A stretch of 9,256 nucleotides of DNA, from positions 1 through 9,256 of the forward strand of contig CAYGRM010000276.1 of assembly GCA_964352225.1 (NCBI GenBank), in the 5' to 3' direction. The notes beneath the pieces were generated by a model. It was not told the DNA's origin and did no database searches. It worked only from the letters and a program-made list of their open reading frames with translations. A program made the translations under genes and the position numbers. Below are positions 1 to 6,665 of this stretch, one piece after another. This DNA comes from CAJQQY01 sp964352225 (GTDB lineage: Bacteria; Bacteroidota; Bacteroidia; Chitinophagales; Saprospiraceae). How positions within the stretch are numbered: position 1 is the first letter of the stretch; each line of letters opens with the position of its first letter.

Positions 1-1289
1 GAACTGGAAATAGGAAGGAATCCATTTTTGAGGAAATTAATTTTGCAAAAGTTTTAAAAGCATTGCCAATCTGGGTAGCTAATTCTACGGACATCAACAA
101 AGTGCTCCCTTTGCAAAAAGAACTTTTTGATGTGGTGGTAATTGACGAAGCCACGCAATGCGATATTGCGAGTTCGTTGCCTATTTTACAAAGAGGAAAA
201 TCTGCGGTCATCGTTGGTGATCCCAAACAATTGCGGCATATGTCATTTCTTTCTCAGGCAAAACAAAATCAATTGATTGAACAATTTGGAGTTGGCAATC
301 GAGATGCAGAACAACTGGATTATCGAAATCAAAGTTTACTTGACATGGTTTCTGACTCGATCAAAAGTCAAAAGCAAGTGCATTTTTTGAATGAGCATTT
401 TCGCAGCATGCCAGACATTATTCAGTTTAGTAACGCTCATTTTTATGATGGAAAATTAGATGTGATGACTGCTTGCCCTGCCACGCTTCTTCGCCAACAT
501 GCCTTTTTACATGCTTTAAATGGTCAACGATCAAAAACAGGTTACAATAAAAAAGAAGCAGATACTATCTTTGAAATGGTCAAAGCAATTATTGAAGATG
601 AGAAAAATTTGCATGTAAGTCTTTGTCAAAGTATCGGTATCCTTTCTCCCTTTCGAGATCAAGTTGACTATTTGCAACGACGAGTTTTAAAGCTTTTTTC
701 TGCGCAAGAAATGGAACGACATGATATTTTGATCGGAACACCTTACGTTTTTCAGGGCGAAGAAAAAGAAGCGATGTTTCTTTCCTTTGCCTTGGATGAT
801 GAAAGTCACCCTGCTGCTTTCAATTATCTAAATCGAGAAGATGTATTTAATGTGAGCATCACGAGAGCGCGTTCTTTGCAACATATTTTCATTTCTTTTT
901 CATCTGAAAAAATTAAAAATGATACTTTGCTTGCAAGATTTATTTATAGATTAGAAAACAACAACGGTAAGGCTCCAACATATTTAAAGCAAAAGAAAGT
1001 TGATACATTTTTGGAGGAAGTAATCGAAAGTATTCGTTTATTTGGGATTGAAGAGTGGCATGTAGCCTTTCCAATCGCAGGAACAGAAATAGACCTTGTG
1101 GTAGTCCATGAAGGGAAAACTTTTTGTATTGACTTAATTGGATTTCCTGGAGAATTTGAAAGAGCATTACCAATTGAAAGATGGAGAATGTTGGAGCGAG
1201 TAGGATTAACTACATTTACCTTACCATTTAGCGCATGGTATTTTGATCAGGAAAAATGTATAGCTGCACTTCGAGATTTTTTAAAATAA
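1..1289 (+). CDS. Superfamily 1 DNA2/UPF1-like helicase with C-terminal Vsr/MTES_1575-like domain (5' partial)
   Basis: The frame is open from base 3 with no start in sight, so this is the C-terminal part of a larger protein; the TTG at 63 is an internal Leu codon. Counting residues from that codon, visible helicase motifs are Walker B DEATQ (28-32, nt 144-158), motif III GDPKQL (52-57), EHFRSMP (111-117), the SPFRDQ segment (195-200), FQGEEKE (230-236) and motif VI NVSITRAR (263-270). These are the AAA_11/AAA_12 signatures of COG1112 helicases, which use ATP to unwind or translocate on RNA or DNA. Walker A lies upstream of the window. Residues about 311-408 look like the Vsr/MTES_1575/DUF559 nuclease fold often fused to such helicases (EID at 342-344, FCIDLIG at 354-360, then ERWRMLERVG). 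The usual IE-x-D core reads ID-x-I, so nuclease activity is doubtful. The gene ends with TAA, 73 bp before the adenine deaminase. The family call is firm; the biological role is not known. Confidence 0.88.
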   Translation, partial: TGNRKESIFEEINFAKVLKALPIWVANSTDINKVLPLQKELFDVVVIDEATQCDIASSLPILQRGKSAVIVGDPKQLRHMSFLSQAKQNQLIEQFGVGNRDAEQLDYRNQSLLDMVSDSIKSQKQVHFLNEHFRSMPDIIQFSNAHFYDGKLDVMTACPATLLRQHAFLHALNGQRSKTGYNKKEADTIFEMVKAIIEDEKNLHVSLCQSIGILSPFRDQVDYLQRRVLKLFSAQEMERHDILIGTPYVFQGEEKEAMFLSFALDDESHPAAFNYLNREDVFNVSITRARSLQHIFISFSSEKIKNDTLLARFIYRLENNNGKAPTYLKQKKVDTFLEEVIESIRLFGIEEWHVAFPIAGTEIDLVVVHEGKTFCIDLIGFPGEFERALPIERWRMLERVGLTTFTLPFSAWYFDQEKCIAALRDFLK

Positions 1290-1362
1290 ATTTATTTTAA
1301 AAAGATTGAACGCAGATAGTCAAATAAAGAACACCTTTTACAAAAGAAAATTAAAATATAAC

Positions 1363-2997
1363 ATGACCATTTTTGCAAACATCGTCGATATTCCTAATCG
1401 CCAAATCTATTTTGGCGAAGTAATTATTGAAAATGGAAAAATAAAAAGCATCGAAAAAAAAGAAGGGACAAGTGATTTATTTCTCCTTCCAGGATTTGTA
1501 GATGCGCATGTGCATATCGAAAGTTCGATGTTGGTACCTTCTGAGTTTGCAAGAATGGCAGTTACTCATGGAACGGTTGCGACAGTTTCTGACCCACATG
1601 AGATTGCGAATGTGATGGGAATCGAAGGTGTTTATTTTATGATAAAAAATGGAAAACAAGTTCCGCTCAAATTTAACTTTGGTGCACCGTCATGCGTACC
1701 AGCAACAAGTTTTGAAACAGCAGGCGCAGTCATCGGGGTAGACGGCATCGAAGAAATGATGCAAAATCCAGACATCAAATATTTGGCAGAGATGATGAAT
1801 TATCCGGGTGTTCTTTTCGATGATGCAGAGGTAATGGCAAAAATTGCAATAGCAAAAAAATATGGAAAACCAATCGATGGTCATGCCCCAGGTTTGATGG
1901 GAGAAGATGCGAAAAAATATATTTCTGCAGGAATTTCGACTGACCATGAGTGTTTTACTTACGAAGAAGCTTTGGGTAAATTAGAAATGGGCATGAAGAT
2001 TTTGATTCGAGAAGGAAGTGCTGCAAAGAACTTCGAAGCTTTGATTGGCCTGTTGCCAAAGTATGCTGATCGGATGATGTTTTGTTCTGATGATAAGCAT
2101 CCTGACGATTTGATCGAAGGACATATTAATCAATTGGCAGCAAGAGCGGTGGCAAAAGGTTGTGATGTTTTTGATGTATTGCAAGCTGCTTGTATCAATC
2201 CTGTGGAACATTATAATTTGGATGTTGGGCAAATGAACGTTGGCGATGCTGCTGATTTTATTTTGGTTCATGACCTCGAAAATTTTAGAGTAAAAGCGAC
2301 TTACATCAATGGTGAATTAGTTGCTGAAGATGGAAAAAGTTTTATCCAACCAGTCAAAACAGAAATTATTAATAATTTTTTCACAGAAAAAAAATCACCC
2401 AGAGAGTTTCAACTAGAAGCAAAGTCAGATCAAATTCAAGTCATCAAAGCTATTGATGGAGAAATCGTAACGGAAAGTTTTTTTGCGAAAACCAAAACTA
2501 AAAATGGTTTCGCCATTTCTGATTTGGAAAATGATAATCTGAAAATGACAGTCGTCAACCGTTATCAAAGTGTAAGTCCAGCAATGGCATTTATCAATAA
2601 TTTTAATTTGAAAAAAGGAGCAATTGCTTCTTGCGTCGGTCACGATTCACACAATATCATTGCCGTCGGAATTGATGATGAATCACTTTGTCGAGCAGTT
2701 AATTTGATTATTGAAAATCAAGGTGGAATTTCAGCAGTAAGTGCAGAAGAAGAAAAAGTATTGCCTTTGCCGATTGCAGGAATTATGACGAATGCTGATG
2801 GATATGAAACAGCACGCGCCTATTCTGAAATTGATTCTTTTGTGAAAAATAATTTAGGATGCACCTTGACCGCACCTTTTATGACTTTATCATTTATGGC
2901 ACTTTTGGTGATTCCGCAATTAAAATTGAGTGATAAAGGTTTGTTTGATGGAAAGGAATTCAAATTCACTCAGGTTTTTTTCCCAAAAAAGATCTAA
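1363..2997 (+). CDS. ade: Adenine deaminase
   Basis: The product (544 aa) deaminates adenine to hypoxanthine and ammonia (EC 3.5.4.2), a cytosolic purine-salvage step. It belongs to the amidohydrolase superfamily and matches the Ade/AdeC family over its whole length. Visible signatures are the metal-binding PGFVDAHVH (43-51), SDPHE (76-80), IDGHAPGL (171-178), TDHE (193-196) and CSDDKHPDDL (241-250) of the TIM barrel. The C-terminal adenine-deaminase domain carries GHDSHN (426-431) and the NADG/APFMTLSFMAL stretch near the end. An upstream in-frame TTG at 1306 would add 19 residues, but they are polar, low in complexity and outside the family pattern, so I chose ATG 1363, where MTIFANIVDI fits the usual N-terminus. 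No Shine-Dalgarno is visible. The nearest promoter-like string is TAAATTTA at 1287-1294, one mismatch from TAnnTTTG, which overlaps the stop of the preceding helicase gene. Neither neighbour is a purine gene. There is no clear terminator after the stop. Confidence 0.95.
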   Translation: MTIFANIVDIPNRQIYFGEVIIENGKIKSIEKKEGTSDLFLLPGFVDAHVHIESSMLVPSEFARMAVTHGTVATVSDPHEIANVMGIEGVYFMIKNGKQVPLKFNFGAPSCVPATSFETAGAVIGVDGIEEMMQNPDIKYLAEMMNYPGVLFDDAEVMAKIAIAKKYGKPIDGHAPGLMGEDAKKYISAGISTDHECFTYEEALGKLEMGMKILIREGSAAKNFEALIGLLPKYADRMMFCSDDKHPDDLIEGHINQLAARAVAKGCDVFDVLQAACINPVEHYNLDVGQMNVGDAADFILVHDLENFRVKATYINGELVAEDGKSFIQPVKTEIINNFFTEKKSPREFQLEAKSDQIQVIKAIDGEIVTESFFAKTKTKNGFAISDLENDNLKMTVVNRYQSVSPAMAFINNFNLKKGAIASCVGHDSHNIIAVGIDDESLCRAVNLIIENQGGISAVSAEEEKVLPLPIAGIMTNADGYETARAYSEIDSFVKNNLGCTLTAPFMTLSFMALLVIPQLKLSDKGLFDGKEFKFTQVFFPKKI

Positions 2998-3322
2998 ATT
3001 GAATTTTATTTCTCTCCAAAAATTCCCTTTCAACCTCCATTAGTGATTTTATGTGACCTCCACTACCTCTTCATGTAGAAGAAATCCCTCATATGTTTTT
3101 CATAAAAAGTATTCCTAATGTATTGGTATTTAACTTTAACTAATACGTTGAAAATCAATGTGTTTTGGATGAAAAATATTTTTTAATGGAATCGCCTTTT
3201 TAACGGTTTTTGGTCAGGTTTTTGTAAGTAATTTGTGACAAACACGAAGAGTTCGATTATAATCCCAAATGTAAACGTATACTTTTCTAAACCGATTTTT
3301 AAGAACACTATTGAACAACATA
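2998..3322. other. Gene-free stretch upstream of the lipoprotein gene
   Basis: No convincing gene is seen in these 325 bp on either strand; both strands are broken by stops and show no protein-like pattern. The stretch is AT-rich and holds a few small symmetrical sites: TCTTC/GAAGA around ATGTA near 3068-3082, a self-complementary AAAAATATTTTT near 3173-3184, and TTTGTGACAAA at 3232-3242. It probably carries the 3' end of the ade transcript and the promoter of the downstream lipoprotein gene. I found no U-tailed GC-rich hairpin. Confidence 0.5.
3209..3235 (+). promoter_or_regulatory. Weak Bacteroidota-type promoter candidate for the M48-like lipoprotein gene
   Basis: TTTG at 3209-3212 followed by TAATTTG at 3229-3235 resembles the -33 TTTG and -7 TAnnTTTG pair, but the -7 part is one base short. 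It lies about 90 bp before ATG 3323. The small palindrome TTTGTGACAAA overlaps its downstream edge and could be an operator. Both readings are inference from a degenerate match. Confidence 0.25.
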
Positions 3323-4183
3323 ATGAGAAAAACAAACACAGAATTCGTAAGAAAAAATTATTTTTTTCTAGCACTCATCATTGGAGTGTTAGCTTTTTCC
3401 TCTTGTCGAAAAGAAGACGTTCCCGCACCGAGCACATTTACCAAAGAAAAAAGAGAAATGTTGGGCGATCAAATGAGAATTGCCATTGCAGCAGATCCAG
3501 TCAATTTTCCAGTTTTGTCTTACAGCTCACCGACTGATTCCACTTATTGGTATATTCAAAAATTATATAACCAAGCTCATAATATTTTGAAAATTGATGG
3601 GCAATCTCCATCTAATGATCGTTGGGATCGAAATCGAGAATGGCAAGTAGCAATTCTTGATTTAGATGATGTCAAAACGGCTTTCACGACTCCAGGAGGT
3701 CATTTGTATCTTTCTACGGGCTTATTGAAATCCTTAGAAAAAGAGTATGAGTTGTATTACATTTTGACATTTGAAGCGACTTTGATGCATAAAAAATATT
3801 TGTTGAATCGATTGATCAATGAATTTAATACGACAACGTTAAATAATTTTGTTCAAGGAATTCCACCACCACCTGGCTCACCAACCTTGAAAGATGTGGC
3901 GAATATGTTAGGTGAGCTTAAGTTTGATGAAGCTATGACAAGTGAAATGGACGAAATGGCTGTTTCATTGATTTGCCAAACTTCCATCTTTGATAGAACT
4001 GGAATTATTTCGATAATGGATCACTTGGATGAGGTAGATACCAAATGGATGCAAACTAGGAGATCTTATGATTACCGAAATCAAGTGGATTACATCCTCA
4101 ATCTTCCAGTTACCTCTGGTGATGATTGTGGAAATTTTAAATCCAATGGAGGCTATCAGAAATATGTTTTAGATCGATTATAA
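3323..4183 (+). CDS. M48-like lipoprotein with degenerate metallopeptidase active site
   Basis: The product is 286 aa. ATG 3323 is chosen over TTG 3311 because it gives a standard signal peptide: MRK, then hydrophobic residues 13-25 and a loose lipobox ending in Cys28 (FSSC). The residues after the cysteine read RKED, matching the K-(D/E)2 type of lipoprotein export signal described in Bacteroidota, so surface exposure is likely. Residues about 107-160 follow the M48 peptidase pattern closely: a WQVAILD strand, a TAFTTPGGHLYLSTGLL block (119-135) and an acidic helix leading into the zinc motif. Where HExxH should stand, the sequence has FEATL (150-154); only Glu is kept. The second helix (SEMDEMAVSL, 207-216) replaces the usual ExxAD-type motif and loses its Asp. 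A proline run lies at 181-184, and a WMQTRRSYDYR segment follows near 242-252, where active relatives have THP...R. It is probably a non-catalytic M48 relative with a binding or chaperone-like role; that role is inference. The gene stands alone and ends at a strong terminator. Confidence 0.78.
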   Translation: MRKTNTEFVRKNYFFLALIIGVLAFSSCRKEDVPAPSTFTKEKREMLGDQMRIAIAADPVNFPVLSYSSPTDSTYWYIQKLYNQAHNILKIDGQSPSNDRWDRNREWQVAILDLDDVKTAFTTPGGHLYLSTGLLKSLEKEYELYYILTFEATLMHKKYLLNRLINEFNTTTLNNFVQGIPPPPGSPTLKDVANMLGELKFDEAMTSEMDEMAVSLICQTSIFDRTGIISIMDHLDEVDTKWMQTRRSYDYRNQVDYILNLPVTSGDDCGNFKSNGGYQKYVLDRL

Positions 4184-4208
4184 AAAAGAACAAAACTAAA
4201 AAAGAGCG

Positions 4209-4246
4209 GCAGTAACTAAATGAATTTAGTTACTGCTTTTTTCGTT
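4209..4246 (+). terminator. Intrinsic terminator after the M48-like lipoprotein gene
   Basis: A perfect 12-bp stem pairs 4209-4220 with 4225-4236 (GCAGTAACTAAA with its complement) around a TGAA loop. It is followed directly by six T, then CGTTTT. It starts 25 bp after the stop codon at 4183. Confidence 0.92.
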
Positions 4247-4314
4247 TTATGGGGAAAATTCAAAATCTTTTTATTCATAAGAAAAGTCGGGCATTTGACG
4301 CGAAACAAAGCGGT

Positions 4315-4335
4315 AGATATTAGCGTTACATATCT
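4315..4335. repeat. Short inverted repeat just upstream of the moxR -7 box
   Basis: AGATAT (4315-4320) and ATATCT (4330-4335) are perfect inverted copies separated by 9 nt. The spacer covers the place where a -33 element would sit relative to TAAATTTG at 4349. It could be a repressor or activator site. A run of seven T follows at 4340-4346, so a weak transcript-ending hairpin is an alternative reading. Confidence 0.35.
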
Positions 4336-4348
4336 GGCATTTTTTTAA

Positions 4349-4356
4349 TAAATTTG
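4349..4356 (+). promoter_or_regulatory. Promoter -7 box for the MoxR ATPase gene
   Basis: TAAATTTG is an exact match to the Bacteroidota -7 consensus TAnnTTTG. It lies 69 nt before ATG 4426 and just after the upstream gene's terminator, the right place for an independent transcript with a leader of roughly 60-65 nt. No clear TTTG is seen at -33; TTAC at 4326-4329 is at about the right distance but is a poor match. Confidence 0.6.
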
Positions 4357-4425
4357 CGACATCTTAGAAATCTAGTTGTCCTTGGATTTTAATGAGGACT
4401 TTTTAAAAAAAATATAAAAACGATA

Positions 4426-5397
4426 ATGACAGAAACACAATATAAAACTGATGTAGAAGCAGTAGATGCGTTAGCGAGTTCTTACAAAGCACTTTCTTCC
4501 GAAATCGGAAAAGTAATTATTGGGCAAGAAGATGTAGTCAAAGCGGTGATCATTTCTTTATTTAGTAATGGGCATAGTTTGTTGGTAGGAGTTCCAGGTT
4601 TGGCAAAAACGTTATTGGTGAGTACCATTTCAGAAGTGTTAGATTTGAGTTTTAAACGAATTCAATTTACGCCCGATTTGATGCCTTCAGATATTACAGG
4701 TTCAGAGATCTTGGATGAAGATCGTCATTTTAAATTTTATGAAGGACCATTGTTTGCTAATATTGTATTAGCTGATGAGATTAACCGTACTCCTCCAAAA
4801 ACTCAAGCAGCACTTTTAGAGGCGATGCAAGAGCGATCGGTAACCGTAAATGGAGTTCGGCATAAATTACCTTCACCATTTTTTGTTTTAGCTACGCAAA
4901 ATCCAATTGAACAAGAAGGAACTTATCCATTGCCTGAGGCGCAGTTAGATAGATTTATGTTCAATATTACCTTGGATTATCCATCGTATGATGAAGAAAT
5001 CGAGGTAGTTAAAGCAACAACTAAGCAAGTGAGATACGATTTGAAAAATATCGTAACAGGTGAGCAGATTTTATTTTTCCAACAATTAATTCGTAAGATT
5101 CCGATTGCAGATAATGTATTAGAATATGCAGTAAGTCTGGCATCTAAAACTCGACCAAATACCAAAATGGCGACGCAAGAAGTGAATGATTATATTTCAT
5201 GGGGAGCAGGGCCAAGAGCTTCACAGTATTTGGTTTTGGGAGCAAAATGTCATGCAGCAATTAGTGGAAAATACTCTCCAGACATCGAAGACGTTCAAGC
5301 AATTGCAAATTATGTTTTGAGACATAGAATTGTTAGAAATTATAAAGCAGAGGCAGAAGGAATCACCGAAGAGGATATCATTAGAGGTCTGTTTTAA
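4426..5397 (+). CDS. MoxR-type AAA+ ATPase
   Basis: The product (323 aa) has typical MoxR length: a cytosolic AAA+ ATPase thought to act as a chaperone that loads or activates partner proteins, often ones with von Willebrand factor A domains. Visible motifs are IIGQEDV near the N-terminus (31-37), Walker A GVPGLAKT (55-62, with the LA variant usual for MoxR), the substrate-loop stretch QFTPDLMPSDITG (80-92), Walker B VLADEINR (114-121), sensor 1 ATQNP (156-160), the EAQLDRF arginine-finger segment (171-177) and sensor 2 GAGPRASQ (260-267). All catalytic residues appear intact. In Bacteroidota such genes often precede a DUF58 protein and the BatA-E set. Here a -7 box lies upstream and a terminator downstream, so the gene looks monocistronic and its partner must be encoded elsewhere. 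The ATG at 4426 has no Shine-Dalgarno, only an A-rich leader. Confidence 0.93.
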   Translation: MTETQYKTDVEAVDALASSYKALSSEIGKVIIGQEDVVKAVIISLFSNGHSLLVGVPGLAKTLLVSTISEVLDLSFKRIQFTPDLMPSDITGSEILDEDRHFKFYEGPLFANIVLADEINRTPPKTQAALLEAMQERSVTVNGVRHKLPSPFFVLATQNPIEQEGTYPLPEAQLDRFMFNITLDYPSYDEEIEVVKATTKQVRYDLKNIVTGEQILFFQQLIRKIPIADNVLEYAVSLASKTRPNTKMATQEVNDYISWGAGPRASQYLVLGAKCHAAISGKYSPDIEDVQAIANYVLRHRIVRNYKAEAEGITEEDIIRGLF

Positions 5398-5420
5398 TTA
5401 TTAATTCTCTTGCTTTTGAG

Positions 5421-5465
5421 AAAAAGGTCTAAAGGTTTTTTAAAAACTTTTAGACCTTTTTTTTT
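5421..5465 (+). terminator. Intrinsic terminator after the MoxR ATPase gene
   Basis: AAAAAGGTCTAAA at 5421-5433 pairs with TTTAGACCTTTTT at 5449-5461. The pairing continues inward through a G-T wobble, a G-C pair and T-A pairs, leaving a very small loop near 5441. A run of nine T (5457-5465) closes it. With A tracts on one side and T tracts on the other it could work in both directions, but no gene converges on it in the window. Confidence 0.9.
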
Positions 5466-5579
5466 CCAAAATACGTTAGTCTAATTTAGAATCTTTATCT
5501 TGCGGAGAAACCCTAAATACTCCAAACGTACTATCACTTAGAATCCAAATTTTTTATCAAATTAATTAAAGAGAAAACG

Positions 5580-6251
5580 GTGAACGGGAAACAACTATCT
5601 GGTCATATAGATCACACAACACTCAAAATTGACACGAAGAAAACGGATATTGAAAAACTGTGTAGCGAGGCAGAAGAAAATAAATTTTATGCAGTTTGTG
5701 TACCTCCGTACTTTGTAAGAAACGCATCCATGTTGCTAAAAGATAGTGAGGTGAAAATTGCTACGGTCATTGGATTTCCTTTGGGGTATTCGGCTACACC
5801 TTCAAAAGCTGCCGAAATTCAAAAAGCGATTGATGATGGAGCGGATGAATTAGATGTGGTAATCAATATAAGTGCAGTAAAAAGTGGAGATTGGAATTAT
5901 GTCCAAAATGATATAAAAACAGTTGCACTTGCCACTCAAATGAAAGGGAAAGTGATTAAAATAATTTTGGAAACAGGGTTGTTGAATAAAAAAGAAATTA
6001 AAAAACTTTGTGAAATTTGCACAGAGGTAGGAGTTAATTACGTTAAAACTTCAACGGGATTTAATGGAGAAGGAGCAACCGAAGAAGTTGTTGAATATTT
6101 AAGAGCCAATCTCCCGAGCACTATTAAAATTAAAGCATCTGGAGGAATCAGAAGTGCTAAGAAAGCAATAAAAATGATTGAAGCAGGAGCCAATAGATTA
6201 GGCACTTCTTCAAGTTTGAACATTGTAAAAGGAATAGAAAAATTGCCATGA
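5580..6251 (+). CDS. deoC: Deoxyribose-phosphate aldolase
   Basis: The product (223 aa) is the class I aldolase that splits 2-deoxyribose 5-phosphate into glyceraldehyde 3-phosphate and acetaldehyde (EC 4.1.2.4), the last step in using deoxynucleosides as carbon. The DeoC pattern is complete: HIDHTTLK (9-16), VIGFPLGY (63-70) followed by SKAAEIQKAI, ELDVVINI (90-97) with the catalytic Asp92, the Schiff-base Lys156 in YVKTSTGF (154-161), and the second active-site Lys185 in KASGGIR (185-191). GTG at 5580 is taken as the start because it places HIDHTTLK at the usual distance from the N-terminus and no ATG lies before it. A purine-rich AAAGAG sits 6-11 nt before it and may help initiation. The 3' end overlaps the SPOR gene by ATGA, suggesting translational coupling. 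There is no convincing promoter; TATCTTG at 5496-5502 is a one-base-short resemblance to the -7 box. Confidence 0.95.
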   Translation: MNGKQLSGHIDHTTLKIDTKKTDIEKLCSEAEENKFYAVCVPPYFVRNASMLLKDSEVKIATVIGFPLGYSATPSKAAEIQKAIDDGADELDVVINISAVKSGDWNYVQNDIKTVALATQMKGKVIKIILETGLLNKKEIKKLCEICTEVGVNYVKTSTGFNGEGATEEVVEYLRANLPSTIKIKASGGIRSAKKAIKMIEAGANRLGTSSSLNIVKGIEKLP

Positions 6252-6637
6252 AAAAAATTGTAAGTATATTGTTAGGGGTTTTGTTTTTTTCCATCGCATC
6301 AAATGCGCAAGTACAGGTGACTGAAGATCCTTCCATAGCATCTTTAATTCAAAAACATAAAGATCAAAATAGAATGTCAACTACGATTTCGGGTTGGCGG
6401 ATTCAATTGTTAGCAACTACTGATCGACGAAAAGTAGAAAACGAAGAGTCCAAATTTATCCAAAGATATCCTTTGATTCAGGTAAATTGGGAACATTCGA
6501 AACCATATTATAAATTAAAAGCGGGTGCATTTGCCACACGTCTTGACGCTACTCGCCTTTTGAAAGAATTAAAAAAAGACTATTCGAGTGCTTTGTTGAC
6601 GAGAAGTGATGTAAGTATTAATGAAGTCTTAAATTGA
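6248..6637 (+). CDS. Secreted SPOR-domain protein
   Basis: The product is 129 aa. It starts with a Sec signal peptide (MKK, hydrophobic residues 4-16, cleavage probably after SNA at 18-20), so the mature protein is periplasmic or outer-membrane associated. Residues about 49-118 form a SPOR-like domain: GWRIQLLATTDR opens it, a central YYKLKAGAFATRLDATRLLKEL stretch gives the second strand and helix, and it ends with SSALLTRSDV. SPOR domains bind glycan strands stripped of stem peptides at sites of wall remodelling. The ATG overlaps the deoC stop (ATGA at 6248-6251), and rodA begins 28 nt after its stop, so the three genes are probably co-transcribed. The pairing with rodA fits a wall-related role; the link to deoC is not explained by function. 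The domain call rests on pattern recognition of a weakly conserved family. Confidence 0.82.
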   Translation: MKKIVSILLGVLFFSIASNAQVQVTEDPSIASLIQKHKDQNRMSTTISGWRIQLLATTDRRKVENEESKFIQRYPLIQVNWEHSKPYYKLKAGAFATRLDATRLLKELKKDYSSALLTRSDVSINEVLN

Positions 6638-6665
6638 TTAACGCCGGTAATTTACCTCCACAAAA

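Noticed and set aside
63..65. TTG as the start of the helicase gene
   Set aside because: The frame stays open to base 3 and the sequence before it already looks like the same helicase domain, so it is an internal codon of a truncated gene.
1306..1362. TTG-initiated N-terminal extension of adenine deaminase
   Set aside because: The 19 added residues are polar and outside the family pattern; ATG 1363 gives the standard N-terminus.
2970..2992. T run, CCC and A run at the 3' end of ade as a terminator
   Set aside because: It lies inside the coding sequence, forms only an A-T stem, and no T tail follows it.
3173..3184. AAAAATATTTTT palindrome as an operator or terminator
   Set aside because: Pure A/T symmetry is expected by chance in such AT-rich spacer DNA.
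3235..3537. Open frame of 100 codons overlapping the lipoprotein start
   Set aside because: It runs in another frame over a well-supported signal peptide gene and its product is an unstructured basic and serine-rich string.
4378..4404. GTCCT/AGGAC hairpin followed by five T in the moxR leader, as a possible attenuator
   Set aside because: The stem is only 5 bp with a 12-nt loop; too weak to call without comparative support.
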